A DNA stretch of 64,000 nucleotides from Streptomyces flavofungini (GCF_030388665.1 NZ_CP128846.1:496001-560000), one strand, 5' to 3'. Positions 48,939-59,713 are shown, counted from the stretch's first letter. The notes: a model not told the origin generated them from the sequence alone. A program made the numbers and translations.

Positions 48939-51900
48939 ATGCCCCTGCTGGAGCCCGACCCCGACGCACTGCGCCCCGCCCCGGACGGCCGCGCGCCCTC
49001 CCCCGACCGGGTCCCTGACGACCGCGCGGGCGGCACCCCCGAACCGCTGCGTGCCGACCTCGCCTCGATCCTCGGCGCCGAGAAGGTCCTCACGAAGGTG
49101 TCGGACCTCGTCCGGTACGCGTCCGACGCGAGCCCCTACCGCTTCGTGCCGCAGGTCGTGGTCGTCGCCGAGGACGTCGACGACGTCTCCGCCGTCCTGT
49201 CCTACGCGCACGGCCGGGGCCGCGAGGTCGTCTTCCGCGCCGCCGGGACCTCCCTCAACGGCCAGGCGCAGGGCGAGGACATCCTCGTCGACGTACGCAA
49301 GCACTGGGTGGGCATCGAAGTCCTCGGGGACGGCGCACGCGCGCGGATCGGCCCCGGAACCACGATCGCGCGCGCCAACGCCACCCTCGCCCGGCACGGG
49401 CGGGTGCTCGGCCCCGACCCGGCCAGCGCGATCGCCTGCACCGTCGGCGGCGTCGTCGCGAACAACGCCTCCGGGATGACAGCGGGCACCACGCGCAACT
49501 CCTACCGCACGGTGGCGTCCCTGACGTTCGTGCTGCCCTCGGGCACGGTCGTCGACACCGCCGAGCCGGACGCCGACGACCAGCTCGCGCACGCGGAGCC
49601 CGCCCTGTGCGCGGGCCTCCTCGACATCAAGCGCGAGATCGAGGCGGACCCGGAGCTCACGGCCCGCATCCGCGCGAAGTACGAGATCAAGAACACGAAC
49701 GGCTATCGCCTGGACGCGTTCCTCGACGGCACCACGCCCGTGGAGATCCTGCGCGGCCTGATGGTCGGCTCCGAGGGCACCTTCGGCTTCATCTCCGAAG
49801 TCGTCTTCGACACGCTGCCCCTGGACCGGCGCGTGTCGACCGCGCTGCTCTTCTTCCCGTCCCTGCCCGCCGCCGCTGCCGCCGTGCCGCGTTTCAACGA
49901 CGCGGGCGCCCTGGCCGTGGAGCTCATGGACGGCAACACCCTGCGGGCGTCCGTCAGCGTCCAGGGCGTCCCGGCGGACTGGGCGCGGCTGCCGAAGGAC
50001 ACCGCCGCGCTCCTGGTGGAGTTCCGCGCGCCGGACGAGGCCCGCCAAGAAGCCTACGAGGAAGCGGCCGCGCGCGTCCTCGCCGAGCTCCCGCTCGTGG
50101 CGCCGGTGGCCTCCGTGACGAACGGCTTCACCCGTGACGCGAAGACCATCGGCGGCTACTGGAAGGCCCGCAAGGCGTTCGTGACGGCCGTCGGCGGCTC
50201 CCGTCCCGCGGGGACGACGCTGATCACCGAGGACTTCGCCGTGCCCCCTTCGCGCCTCGCGGACGCCTGCCAGAGCCTGCTGGAGCTCCAGACACGGCAC
50301 GGCTTCGACGCGGCCGTCGCCGGGCACGCCGCCCACGGCAACCTGCACTTCCTGCTCGCCTTCGACGCGGGCAGGCCCGCCGACGTGGAGCGGTACGCCG
50401 CGTTCATGGACGAGTTCTGCCGCCTCACCGTCGAGCGGTTCGACGGCTCGCTCAAGGCCGAGCACGCCACGGGCCGCAACATCGCGCCGTTCCTGGAGCT
50501 CGAATGGGGCCCGAAGGCGACGGAGCTGATGTGGCGCACGAAGCGCCTCATCGACCCGGACGGCGTGCTCGCGCCCCGCGTCGTCCTCGACCGCGACCCT
50601 CGAGCCCACCTGCGCGGCCTCAAGACGATCCCGAAGATCGAGCTGCTCGCCGACCCGTGCATCGAGTGCGGCTTCTGCGAACCGACCTGCCCCAGCGAGG
50701 ACCTGACGACCACGCCCCGCCAACGCATCGTGCTGCGCCGCGAGATGCTGCGCCAGCCGTCGGGCTCACCGGTCGAGGACGGCCTGCTCACGGCGTACGG
50801 ATACGACGCCGTGGACACCTGCGCGGGCGACTCGACCTGCAAACTGGCCTGCCCGGTCGGCATCGACACGGGCGCCCTGATGAAGGACTTCCGGCGCACC
50901 CGGCACTCTCCGCGCGAGGAGCGGGCGGCAGCTCTCGCCGCGCGGAACTTCAAGGCGGTCGAAGTGTCCGCCCGGCTCGCGGTGGCCGCGGCCGACCGGA
51001 TCGGCGCCCGCCTCGGCGGCGGCCGGGGCGACCGCCTCCTGACCGCCGTCACCCGGTCCGCCCGCAGAGCCGTCCGCCCCGACCTGGTCCCGGAGTGGCT
51101 GCCGGAGATCCCCGGGGCCGCGCCCGCCCGGCTCCCGCACACCGCGCGCGTGGGCGCGGCCGCCGTCTACTACCCCGCGTGCGTGAACCGCATCTTCGCG
51201 AGCCCCGGCGAGATCCCCCTCGCGCGGGCCGTCGTCGCCGTGTCGGCCCGCGCGGGCAAACCGGTGTGGATCCCCGACGACGTCGCCGGGACGTGCTGCG
51301 CCACGATCTGGCACTCCAAGGGGTACGAGGCGGGGAACCGCGTGATGGCCAACCGCATCGTGGAGGCGGCCTGGGGCTGGACAGCGGGCGGAGCGCTGCC
51401 GCTGGTCGTGGACGCCTCGTCCTGCACGCTCGGCATCGCGCACGAGGTCGTGCCGTATCTCACGGACGACAACCGCCGACTGCACAGGGAACTGACGGTC
51501 CTCGACTCCGTCGTGTGGGCCGCCGACGACCTCCTCCCCCGCCTGACCGTCCACCGCACCACGCCCTCCGCCGTCCTCCACCCCACCTGCTCGATGCGTC
51601 ACTTGGGCGACGAGGCGCAGCTGGCCGCCGTCGCCGAGGCCTGCGCCGACGAGGTCGTGGTCCCGGACGACGCGGGCTGCTGCGCGTTCGCGGGCGACCG
51701 GGGCATGCTTCACAAGGAGCTCACCGAGTCGGCCACGCAGCGGGAGGCCGCAGAGGTGACGTCCCGTCACTTCGACGCCCATCTCTCGGCGAACCGCCTG
51801 TGCGAGGTGGGCATGGAGCACGCGACGGGCCGGGAGTACGGCTCGGTGCTGCAGGAGTTGGAGCGCGCCACGCGGCCCACCGATCCGGACCAGCCTCCCT

Positions 51901-51953
51901 TCCGCACACCGGGCAACCCCCCGAAGGGCTCCGGTGCGGCGCACGCCGGGTAG
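48939..51953 (+). CDS. FAD- and Fe-S-dependent D-lactate or glycolate dehydrogenase
   Basis: A 1004-residue membrane-associated flavoprotein. The FAD-binding-4 domain (about 30-270) has VVFRAAGTSLNGQAQGEDILVD and GGVVANNASGMTAGTTRNSY; the FAD-linked oxidase C domain follows to about 555. Two 4Fe-4S motifs occur (CIECGFCEPTCP, then CAGDSTCKLACPVG), and two CCG cysteine-rich units (VAGTCCATIWHSKG and DDAGCCAFAGDRG) finish the protein. It oxidises a 2-hydroxy acid and passes electrons to the chain. The start follows GAGGAGAGG. Three near-copies of GCCGATCCGC precede it (48873-48918). Confidence 0.9.
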   Translation: MPLLEPDPDALRPAPDGRAPSPDRVPDDRAGGTPEPLRADLASILGAEKVLTKVSDLVRYASDASPYRFVPQVVVVAEDVDDVSAVLSYAHGRGREVVFRAAGTSLNGQAQGEDILVDVRKHWVGIEVLGDGARARIGPGTTIARANATLARHGRVLGPDPASAIACTVGGVVANNASGMTAGTTRNSYRTVASLTFVLPSGTVVDTAEPDADDQLAHAEPALCAGLLDIKREIEADPELTARIRAKYEIKNTNGYRLDAFLDGTTPVEILRGLMVGSEGTFGFISEVVFDTLPLDRRVSTALLFFPSLPAAAAAVPRFNDAGALAVELMDGNTLRASVSVQGVPADWARLPKDTAALLVEFRAPDEARQEAYEEAAARVLAELPLVAPVASVTNGFTRDAKTIGGYWKARKAFVTAVGGSRPAGTTLITEDFAVPPSRLADACQSLLELQTRHGFDAAVAGHAAHGNLHFLLAFDAGRPADVERYAAFMDEFCRLTVERFDGSLKAEHATGRNIAPFLELEWGPKATELMWRTKRLIDPDGVLAPRVVLDRDPRAHLRGLKTIPKIELLADPCIECGFCEPTCPSEDLTTTPRQRIVLRREMLRQPSGSPVEDGLLTAYGYDAVDTCAGDSTCKLACPVGIDTGALMKDFRRTRHSPREERAAALAARNFKAVEVSARLAVAAADRIGARLGGGRGDRLLTAVTRSARRAVRPDLVPEWLPEIPGAAPARLPHTARVGAAAVYYPACVNRIFASPGEIPLARAVVAVSARAGKPVWIPDDVAGTCCATIWHSKGYEAGNRVMANRIVEAAWGWTAGGALPLVVDASSCTLGIAHEVVPYLTDDNRRLHRELTVLDSVVWAADDLLPRLTVHRTTPSAVLHPTCSMRHLGDEAQLAAVAEACADEVVVPDDAGCCAFAGDRGMLHKELTESATQREAAEVTSRHFDAHLSANRLCEVGMEHATGREYGSVLQELERATRPTDPDQPPFRTPGNPPKGSGAAHAG

Positions 51954-52115
51954 CAGTCGGCTCACCCGGGGCGCGGAACCCTCCGGCGCGCCTCAGCTCC
52001 CTCCGTCCGGCCCCCGCGAGGCGTCGACGCGCTGTCGGCGGCCGGGTAGGCATGGAGGGCGTCGCACCGTCCGGAGCGATCGCCGTAGGCAGTGAGCGAC
52101 CAGTGGGGGGACCAC

Positions 52116-52409
52116 ATGGCCATCATCGTCACCTTCGAGATCCCTGGCGTCGGGCAGGAGCTCTACGACGCCTGCGTCAGCCGCCTCACCGACGGCGGCG
52201 AGTTCGCCTCGCTCGCCGACTTTCCCGCCCCCGGACTGATCGCCCACGCGGCCGGACCGGTCGACGGCGGGTGGCGGGTCGTCGACGTGTGGGAGTCCGA
52301 GGAGGCCCTGGAGAACTTCTCGAAGATCCTCCAGCCGATCCTCGCCGATCTGGGGCACGCCGCCGGCGAGCCCCAGATCATCCCGGCGCACAATGTCGTG
52401 ACCCGCTGA
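52116..52409 (+). CDS. small ferredoxin-fold (ABM-like) protein
   Basis: A 97-residue protein resembling antibiotic-biosynthesis-monooxygenase-like dimers ([40 protein letters not shown]). Such proteins are often of unknown function. The ATG follows a run of Gs in GTGGGGGGA. Confidence 0.75.
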   Translation: MAIIVTFEIPGVGQELYDACVSRLTDGGEFASLADFPAPGLIAHAAGPVDGGWRVVDVWESEEALENFSKILQPILADLGHAAGEPQIIPAHNVVTR

Positions 52410-52527
52410 CCGGACTGGACTCGTCGAAAAGTCCAACCCCCTGGCCACTTCGGTCTCTTGCGCCTCGACCGTCCCGCCATCAAGGTGTCTTCCGCCCACA
52501 GGTAGGCACCGCGATGACGGAGGTCCG

Positions 52528-54000
52528 ATGCACGACGAGAACGCGACACCGGCACCCGAAGAGTCCACCGAAGAGTCCAGTGGCGGTCACTCCAGGCGCA
52601 CGGTCCTCCGCACGGCCGGAATCGCCGGAGCAGGCCTGGGCCTTGGTGCCTTCGCGTCCGGCACCGCCCACGCGGCCGCGGCCGCCGAAGCCCCCGCGGC
52701 CGCCTCGGCGAGCGCGGGCCAGAGCCCCGCCGCGGCCCCTGCCCGCAAGGGCAAGACGATGATCGGCGTACCGTTCGAGCGCCGCTCCACGGTCCGCGTC
52801 GGCATCGTCGGCCTCGGCAACCGCGGCGGCAGCATGATCGACCTGTTCCTGGCCCTGCCGGGCGTCCGTGTGGTCGCCCTGTGCGACCCGGTCAAGGACA
52901 AGACGGCCGCGGCGGCCAAGAAGGTGGTGGCCGCGGGCCAGCCCGCCCCGGCGACGTACACCCATGGCGACCACGCCTACGAGAAGCTCTGCGAGCGCGG
53001 CGACATCGACTTCGTGTACGTCGCGACGCCCTGGGAGCTGCACTTCGACATGGCCAAGTCGGCGATGCTGAACGGCAAGCACGTCGGCGTGGAATGTCCC
53101 ATCGCGATGCGCCTCGATGAACTGTGGGCGCTGGTCGATCTGTCCGAGCGCACCCGCAGACACTGCATGCAGTTGGAGAACTGCTGTTACGGCAAGAACG
53201 AGATGCGGGTCCTGCGGATGGCGCACGCGGGCAAGTTCGGCGACCTGCTGCACGGCGCGGGCGCGTACAACCACGACCTGCGCGGCCTGATGTTCGACCC
53301 CAAGTACTACGAGGGCCCGTGGCGCCGCCGGTGGCACACGCGGCTGCGCGGCGACCTCTACCCGAACCACGGCTTCGGCCCCGTCGCCAACTACATGGAC
53401 GTCAACCGCGGCGACCGCGTCACGCACATATCCAGCTTCGGCACGCCCTCACTGGGCCTCGCCGAGTACCGCAAGGAGCACATGCCGCCCGGCGACCCGA
53501 GCTGGAAGGAGACGTACATCGAGAGCGATCGCACGATCAGCCTCGTGCAGACCGCCAAGGGCCGTGTGATCCGCCTTGAGCACGACGTCTCCACCCCCCA
53601 CCCCTACAGCCGCATCAACAGCCTCGGCGGCACAAGGGGTGTCTTCGAGGACTACCCGGAGCGCATCTACATCGAGCCCGACCACACGAACGACGAGTGG
53701 GGCGACTTCGGCAAGTACGCCGCCGAGTTCGACCACTGGCTGTGGAAGGAACACGCCAATCCGCCCGGCGGGCACGGCGGCATGGACTACATCATGATCT
53801 TCCGTCTGATGCAGTGCATGCGGCTCGGGCTGCTTCCGGACTTCGACGTGTACGACGCGGCGACGTGGACGGCGCCGGTGCCGCTGAGCCACGCCTCGAT
53901 CAAGGCGAAGGGCGCTCCGCAGGCGATCCCGGACTTCACCCGGGGGCTGTGGAAGAAGGCGCGCCCGGGGATGGACTCGGAGAAGCCCAAGGAGTCCTGA
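52528..54000 (+). CDS. Tat-exported Gfo/Idh/MocA-family protein (GH109-like)
   Basis: A 490-residue protein with a twin-arginine signal ([20 protein letters not shown], cleavage near AHA). The NAD-binding domain has [19 protein letters not shown] and [11 protein letters not shown]; then [24 protein letters not shown] and the catalytic-region [20 protein letters not shown]. Length, Tat export and motifs fit the family of NAD-dependent glycosidases (GH109) as well as exported oxidoreductases, so the substrate is open. RBS GGAGG. Confidence 0.85.
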   Translation: MHDENATPAPEESTEESSGGHSRRTVLRTAGIAGAGLGLGAFASGTAHAAAAAEAPAAASASAGQSPAAAPARKGKTMIGVPFERRSTVRVGIVGLGNRGGSMIDLFLALPGVRVVALCDPVKDKTAAAAKKVVAAGQPAPATYTHGDHAYEKLCERGDIDFVYVATPWELHFDMAKSAMLNGKHVGVECPIAMRLDELWALVDLSERTRRHCMQLENCCYGKNEMRVLRMAHAGKFGDLLHGAGAYNHDLRGLMFDPKYYEGPWRRRWHTRLRGDLYPNHGFGPVANYMDVNRGDRVTHISSFGTPSLGLAEYRKEHMPPGDPSWKETYIESDRTISLVQTAKGRVIRLEHDVSTPHPYSRINSLGGTRGVFEDYPERIYIEPDHTNDEWGDFGKYAAEFDHWLWKEHANPPGGHGGMDYIMIFRLMQCMRLGLLPDFDVYDAATWTAPVPLSHASIKAKGAPQAIPDFTRGLWKKARPGMDSEKPKES

Positions 54001-54006
54001 GCGCGC

Positions 54007-54039
54007 GGGGTGGGTCCAGGCCTTCGCCGGGCCCACCCC
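54007..54039. terminator. bidirectional hairpin terminator
   Basis: GGGGTGGGTCC (54007-54017) pairs with GGGCCCACCCC (54029-54039) with one G-T pair, between the convergent Gfo/Idh/MocA and L,D-transpeptidase genes. Confidence 0.65.
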
Positions 54040-54085
54040 CTTCTCAGCCCGCAGGCCGGCCCGGCCCGGGCCGCTCGCCCCCGAC

Positions 54086-54865
54086 TCAGCGCCGCAAGGA
54101 CGCCTTGTCCCCCATCACGACGACCGGATGCTGCTTCGGATCCAGCGTGCGCAGCAGATACCGCATCCCGGACTTCGACAGGCTCACGCATCCGGACGTG
54201 CCGCTGCCGTGGTCCATGTGCAGCCAGATGCTGCCGCCCTTGTGCTGTCCCTGGGGACGCGTCGGGTCGTTGGGCGGGGTGCCCTTGACGCGGTTGTAGT
54301 CGATGGCGATGACGTGGTCGAAGTCGTGCCAGTGGGTCTTGGGCCAGGAGCGCGGGGCCTGGAAGGCGGCCGATTCCGTGTACGGAAGGCGGGCGCCGGG
54401 GTCGGCGAGGACGCCGCCCGCGTCGCTGAGCGTGAACACGCCGACCGGGCTGCGCTTGTCGTTCTCGCGGTGGTCGGGGGTCCAGCCTCTCTTGCCGTTG
54501 TGCGCGGGCCAGCTGCGGGTCTTCTTCCAGGTGGAACCGGACGCGCCCGATCCGGACTTCGCCTTGCCGGACTTGCCGCCGTCCGTCTTCGTGTAGAGAA
54601 CGACCGTCGCGTCCGCCGAGTTCCTGCTCTCCCCGTACACCGCCACGACCTGACGGGAGTTCTTCGGGATCTTCCCCTGGAGCCGGTCACCCACGTCCGG
54701 AACGCGCCGCAGGTCCTCGGCCGTGCGGGCGTCCGTACGCCCCGCCTTCCGTGGCGCGCCCTCGTCCCCACCGTCCCCGCCGTCGCCCGAACCACCGCAG
54801 GACGTCAGCAGGACGGAGCAGGCCGCCGCCGCGGCCGCCGTTCGCACCAGAGCAGCTATTCGCAT
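54086..54865 (-). CDS. L,D-transpeptidase-like lipoprotein
   Basis: A 259-residue lipoprotein: signal peptide VRTAAAAAACSVLLTSC with lipobox Cys, a Gly/Asp-rich spacer, then a YkuD-like domain with WLHMDHGSGTSGCVSLSKS, where Cys is the nucleophile and the His precedes it. It may form 3-3 cross-links in peptidoglycan or anchor proteins. The ATG at 54865 gives a proper signal peptide and is preferred to 54874. Confidence 0.87.
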   Translation of the reverse strand: MRIAALVRTAAAAAACSVLLTSCGGSGDGGDGGDEGAPRKAGRTDARTAEDLRRVPDVGDRLQGKIPKNSRQVVAVYGESRNSADATVVLYTKTDGGKSGKAKSGSGASGSTWKKTRSWPAHNGKRGWTPDHRENDKRSPVGVFTLSDAGGVLADPGARLPYTESAAFQAPRSWPKTHWHDFDHVIAIDYNRVKGTPPNDPTRPQGQHKGGSIWLHMDHGSGTSGCVSLSKSGMRYLLRTLDPKQHPVVVMGDKASLRR

Positions 54866-55025
54866 GTCGCCCATCGTCGCACCGGGCGCTCACTCCCCCG
54901 CCCGCGGACGCACGCCACTGAGGGGGCATGGCCGACTCTTTGCCCGACCACGGAAAATCGTTTGCTTCGCACCACCGTACGAGGCGAACCTTTCACGGTT
55001 TGTTACCTCCGCGCGCTGGGACATC

Positions 55026-56897
55026 ATGCACATTCGCGATCTTCCATATGCAGATCCGGGCGAACCCGATACCCGCTCCGGCCCTCACTTCCTGCTCTGG
55101 CTCGGCCGTAACCAGCTAGGCGGCCAGCTCAAGTCGCTCGGCTGGGGCCTGTTGCACTTCCTCGGCATCGCCGCGCTCCCGTACACCGTCGGGCTCGCGG
55201 TGCAGGCCGTCGTCGACCGCTCCGGCACCCGGCTCGCCCTCGCGGGCGGCGTGATCCTGCTCGCCGGGCTCGCCGTCGCGGCCGGGGACACCATGCTCCA
55301 CCGCACGGCCGTCACCAACTGGATCACGGCGGCCGCCCGCACCCAGCAACTGCTCGCGCGCCGCACCGCGGTGCTCGGCGCCGCGCTGACCCGGCGCGTC
55401 GCTGCCGGTGAGGTCGTGGCCGTGTCCACCGGGGACGTCGAGAAGATCGGCTGGTTCGTGGAGGCGCTGTCGCGGTTCGCGGCGGCGGCGCTCACCGTGG
55501 TCGCGGTCTGCGTGGGCCTGCTCGTCTACCAGCCCTCGCTCGGCGTCGTCGTCGCCGTCGGCGTCCCGGTCCTCGCACTCGCCGTCCTGCCCCTGCTGCC
55601 CCGTGCGACGCGGCGCGCGGACGTCCAGCGGGAGAAGGCCGGGCACGCCACCGAGCTGGCCTCGGACACGGTCGCCGGACTGCGGGTGCTGCGCGGCATC
55701 GGCGGCGAGGAGCTGTTCCTTGAGCGCTACCGCCGTGCCTCGCAGGAAGTGCGGACGGCAGCGGTGCGCAGCGCGCGCATGTGGGCGGTGATCTCGGCGA
55801 TCCAGGTCCTGCTGCCGGGAGTACTGCTCGTGGTGCTGCTCTGGCACGGCGTCCATCTCGCCCGCGAGGGCCGCATCACGGTGGGCGAACTGGTCACCGT
55901 GTACAGCGCGGTGATGCTGCTCACCTACCCGCTGCGGCACTTCGAGGAGATCGCGATGGCGTACTCCTTCTCCCGGCCGTCGGCGAAGCGGGCGGCGCGG
56001 GTGCTCGCGCTCGAGCGGGAGACGGAGGCGAAAGCCACGTCCGAAGACGCCGTGCCCTCCGGTGACCTGCACGACCCGGCCACCGGCCTCCTCGCCCCGG
56101 CCGGCCGCCTCACCGCCGTGGTCTGCGGCGACCCGGACGCGGCCGGGCGGCTCGCGGAACGGCTCGGCGGGCACCCGGCGTTCGCGGAGGCGGCCGACCT
56201 GCCGTCCGTGCGGCTCGGCGGCGTACCGCTGGACGACCTGGCTCTGGACGCCGCCCGCACCGCCGTCCTGGTCCAGGACAAGGACCCCGTCCTGCTGTCC
56301 GGGACGCTCCGCGCGCTCCTCGACGTACCGTCGTCGGGAGCCGTGAGCCCCAAGCAGGCACTCGCCGCCGCCCAGTGCGACGACGTGCTCGACGCCCTCG
56401 TCCAGGGCTCGGTCGCCGACGATCCGATGGAGGCCCGCCTCACCGAGCGCGGCCGCTCCCTGTCCGGCGGGCAGCGCCAGCGTCTCGCGCTCGCCCGGTC
56501 GCTGGTCACCGACCCGGAGGCCCTGGTCCTCGACGAGCCGACGTCCGCCGTCGACTCGCACACCGAGGCCCGGATCGCGGACGGCCTGCGCGACCTGCGC
56601 GCCGGCCGCACAACCGTCGTCCTCACCTCGTCGCCGCTGATCCTGGACCGCGCCGACCGTGTCGTGTTCCTGCACGACGGCGAGGTCGCCGCGGTCGGCG
56701 AGCACCGTGAACTGATCGTCGGTGAACCCCGCTACCGGGCCGTGGTGACCCGCGAGACGGACGACGAGGCGGAGGCGGTCGACAGCGACGGCCTCACGTC
56801 CCCCACCACCGGAACCACAGCTACCGAAACCACAGCCACCAGAACCACAGCCGACGTCACCGTCGGCGCCCCCATCGACATCGAGGAGCCCGCATGA
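55026..56897 (+). CDS. ABC exporter subunit A with degenerate Walker A
   Basis: A 623-residue half-transporter. The membrane domain spans about residues 30-330. In the ATPase part the Walker A loop is replaced by VVCGDPDAAGRLAERL, lacking Gly-Lys-Ser/Thr; the signature LSGGQRQRLALARSL and Walker B ALVLDEPTSAVD are intact; the H-loop His is replaced (VVLTSSPLIL). This is one half of a heterodimeric exporter with the following gene, which overlaps it by 4 bp. The last 40 residues are Thr-rich. Confidence 0.88.
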   Translation: MHIRDLPYADPGEPDTRSGPHFLLWLGRNQLGGQLKSLGWGLLHFLGIAALPYTVGLAVQAVVDRSGTRLALAGGVILLAGLAVAAGDTMLHRTAVTNWITAAARTQQLLARRTAVLGAALTRRVAAGEVVAVSTGDVEKIGWFVEALSRFAAAALTVVAVCVGLLVYQPSLGVVVAVGVPVLALAVLPLLPRATRRADVQREKAGHATELASDTVAGLRVLRGIGGEELFLERYRRASQEVRTAAVRSARMWAVISAIQVLLPGVLLVVLLWHGVHLAREGRITVGELVTVYSAVMLLTYPLRHFEEIAMAYSFSRPSAKRAARVLALERETEAKATSEDAVPSGDLHDPATGLLAPAGRLTAVVCGDPDAAGRLAERLGGHPAFAEAADLPSVRLGGVPLDDLALDAARTAVLVQDKDPVLLSGTLRALLDVPSSGAVSPKQALAAAQCDDVLDALVQGSVADDPMEARLTERGRSLSGGQRQRLALARSLVTDPEALVLDEPTSAVDSHTEARIADGLRDLRAGRTTVVLTSSPLILDRADRVVFLHDGEVAAVGEHRELIVGEPRYRAVVTRETDDEAEAVDSDGLTSPTTGTTATETTATRTTADVTVGAPIDIEEPA

Positions 56898-58675
56898 TCG
56901 GCCTGGCGCCGCCGGAGTACGACCCGGCCGCCCCGACCACCGCGGAGACACTGCCCGTCGGGGCGCCCGCCACCGTACGGGCCTATGTGCGCGAGCTGTT
57001 CCGGCGCCACCGGCGTGCCTTCCTGACGCTCATCGCCGTGAACACGGTCGGCGTGACGGCCTCCATGGTGGGCCCGTACCTGCTCGGCGACCTCGTCGAG
57101 AGCGTCTCCGACAACGCCCGTGAACTCCATCTGGAGCGCACCATCGGCCTGTTCGCCGTCGCGCTGCTCGTGCAGGCGTTCTTCGTGCACCAGGTGCGGC
57201 TGCGCGGGGCGATGCTCGGCGAGCGCATGCTGGCGGACCTGCGCGAGGACTTCCTGGTCCGGTCGGTCGGTCTGCCGCCGGGCGTCCTGGAGCGCGCGGG
57301 CACCGGTGACCTGCTGTCCCGCATCACGACGGACATCGACCGGCTCGCCAACGCCATGCGTGAGGCCGTGCCGCAGCTCGCCATCGGCGTGGTCTGGGCG
57401 GGCCTGCTCATCGGTGGTCTCGCCGTCACCGCGCCGCCGCTCGCGCCCGCGCTGCTCCTGGCCGTGCCGCTGCTCGTCGTCGGCTGCCGCTGGTACTTCA
57501 ACCGGGCGCCGTCCGCGTACCGTTCGGAGGCCGCCGGGTACGCGGCCGTCGCCGCCGCGCTCGCCGAGACCGTCGACGCGGGCCGGACCGTGGAGGCGCA
57601 CCGTCTCGGGGCGCGCCGCGTCGAGCAGTCCGAGCAGCGCATCAAGGAGTGGACCGCCTGGGAGCGCTACACCCTGTTCCTGCGGTCGGTCCTCTTCCCC
57701 GTCATCAGTGCCACCCACATCATCGTGCTCTGCTCGGTCCTCATGGTCGGTGGCGCCTTCGTGCTCCAGGGCTGGATCGACGTGGGCCAGCTCACGACGG
57801 GCGCGCTGATCGCGCAGATGCTCGTCGACCCGCTGAACCTGATTCTGCGCTGGTACGACGAGATGCAGGTCGCGCACGTGTCGCTGGCCCGGCTCGTCGG
57901 CGTGCGCGACATCGAACCGGACGCGGGCGACCCCTCCGTGCAGCCGGAGGGACGCGCCGTCCACGCGGACGACGTGCACTTCGGCTACCGCGCGGGAGTG
58001 GATGTGCTCCGTGAGGTCTCCCTGGCCGTCGAGCCCGGTTCGCGCGTCGCGCTCGTCGGACCTTCCGGCGCGGGCAAGTCCACGCTGGGCCGCCTGCTCG
58101 CCGGGATCTACGGGCCGCGCACCGGCCGGGTCACGCTCGGCGGCGCCGAACTGACGCGGATGCCCGCCGAGGACGTCCGCTCCCACGTGGCGCTCGTCAA
58201 CCAGGAGCACCACGTGTTCGTGGGTTCGCTGCGCGACAACCTCCTGCTCGCGCGGACCGGTGCGACGGATGCCGAGCTGTGGGCGGCCCTGGGCGCCGTC
58301 GACGCGGGCGACTGGGCGCGGGGCCTGGACGACGGGCTCGACACCGAGGTCGGCTCGGGCGGTTCCGGGCTCACCCCCGCGCAGGCGCAGCAGATCGCGC
58401 TGGCCCGGCTGGTCCTGGCCGACCCGCACACGCTGGTCCTGGACGAGGCGACCTCGCTGCTGGACCCGCGCGCGGCCCGCCACCTGGAGCGTTCCCTGGC
58501 CCGCGTCCTGGACGGCCGCACGGTCGTCGCCATCGCCCACCGCCTGCACACCGCCCACGACGCCGACGTCATCGCCGTCGTCGAGAACGGCCGCATCAGC
58601 GAACTCGGCAGCCATGACGAGCTGGTGCGGGCGGAGGGGGCGTATGCGGCGCTGTGGAGGTCCTGGCACGGGTGA
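56894..58675 (+). CDS. ABC exporter subunit B with degenerate signature
   Basis: A 593-residue half-transporter. Walker A GPSGAGKSTLGRLL, Walker B LVLDEATSLLD and H-loop VAIAHRLHT are intact, but the signature is GLTPAQAQQIALARL instead of LSGGQ. In a dimer with subunit A, the site made from this Walker A and the signature of A is complete, while the other site is missing both elements. Substrate unknown. Confidence 0.9.
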   Translation: MIGLAPPEYDPAAPTTAETLPVGAPATVRAYVRELFRRHRRAFLTLIAVNTVGVTASMVGPYLLGDLVESVSDNARELHLERTIGLFAVALLVQAFFVHQVRLRGAMLGERMLADLREDFLVRSVGLPPGVLERAGTGDLLSRITTDIDRLANAMREAVPQLAIGVVWAGLLIGGLAVTAPPLAPALLLAVPLLVVGCRWYFNRAPSAYRSEAAGYAAVAAALAETVDAGRTVEAHRLGARRVEQSEQRIKEWTAWERYTLFLRSVLFPVISATHIIVLCSVLMVGGAFVLQGWIDVGQLTTGALIAQMLVDPLNLILRWYDEMQVAHVSLARLVGVRDIEPDAGDPSVQPEGRAVHADDVHFGYRAGVDVLREVSLAVEPGSRVALVGPSGAGKSTLGRLLAGIYGPRTGRVTLGGAELTRMPAEDVRSHVALVNQEHHVFVGSLRDNLLLARTGATDAELWAALGAVDAGDWARGLDDGLDTEVGSGGSGLTPAQAQQIALARLVLADPHTLVLDEATSLLDPRAARHLERSLARVLDGRTVVAIAHRLHTAHDADVIAVVENGRISELGSHDELVRAEGAYAALWRSWHG

Positions 58676-58804
58676 AGTGACCGCGCGGCAGCGGGGCATC
58701 GGGGGCGGGAGCACGGCGAGCTGCGGGGACTTCGGCGACGGCTCCGTGCGCGTCGGGCGACGCGGGCCGGAGTCCGCCGCCGAGGCCCAGGCAGGATGGC
58801 CGTC

Positions 58805-59713
58805 ATGGACATCCGGCAGCTTGAGTACTTCCTCGCGATCGTCGATCACGGAGGGTTCGGCCGGGCTGCGAACGCCCTGTACGTCTCGCAGCCCGCGCTC
58901 TCCCAGGCCGTGCGGGCGCTGGAGCGGGACCTGGGCGGCACCCTGTTCCACCGGATCGGCCGCCGGGCGGTGCTCACCGAGGCCGGGACGGCGCTGATCG
59001 AACCGGCGCGCGCCGCCGTGCGCGGCCTGGCGACGGCCCGGGCCAGCGTCGCGGCCGTGCACGAGCTGCGCGACGGGAAGCTGGACATCGCCGCCATGCC
59101 GTCCCAGGCGGTCGAGCCGCTGACGACGATGGTCCGTGCGTTCAGCGGCCCCTACCCCGGCGTGTCAGTGAGCGTCCGGGCCGCCTTCACCTCCCGCGAC
59201 GTCGTCGACATGGTGCGCACCGGCGCCGCCGAGCTGGGTCTGCTCGCCACGTCGGAGCCGCTGCCCGACAAGGAGGTGGTGTCCCATGCGGCGGGGGAAC
59301 AGCGATTCGTCCTGGTCACACCGCCCGACGGTCCGTTTCCGGCCGGACGGCCGATCGCCTGCGAGGAGTTGTCCGGGCAGCGGCTGATCGTCGGGCAGCG
59401 GGGCACGGGGATGCGCGCGTACGTCGACGGCCTGCGGGAGCGCGGCATCGACATCGCCGTCGCGGCCGAGACCGAGCACCGGGTGGCGATCCTTCCCCTG
59501 GTCCTCGCCGGTGTCGGGCTCGCCGTGGTCACCGAGTCCTGGCGCACCATGGCCGAGCGGGCCGGGGCGCTGGTCCTGGACATCGAGCCGAGGACGACCC
59601 TGCGGATCGCGCTGGTCAGCCGACGCACAGGCCTCTCCCCGGCCGCCCGCACCTTCGTGACATGTGCGCTGGAGGCGGTCGACAACTGCGCGAACCCACA
59701 GGTCAGACGCTGA
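58805..59713 (+). CDS. LysR-family regulator
   Basis: A 302-residue regulator with N-terminal HTH (MDIRQLEYFLAIVDHGGFGR, then ANALYVSQPALSQAVRALE) and a two-lobed effector domain. It is the first of three co-directional genes with a dehydrogenase and a dicarboxylate symporter, so it probably controls growth on tartrate or a similar acid. ATG at 58805 follows GCAGGA. Confidence 0.92.
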   Translation: MDIRQLEYFLAIVDHGGFGRAANALYVSQPALSQAVRALERDLGGTLFHRIGRRAVLTEAGTALIEPARAAVRGLATARASVAAVHELRDGKLDIAAMPSQAVEPLTTMVRAFSGPYPGVSVSVRAAFTSRDVVDMVRTGAAELGLLATSEPLPDKEVVSHAAGEQRFVLVTPPDGPFPAGRPIACEELSGQRLIVGQRGTGMRAYVDGLRERGIDIAVAAETEHRVAILPLVLAGVGLAVVTESWRTMAERAGALVLDIEPRTTLRIALVSRRTGLSPAARTFVTCALEAVDNCANPQVRR

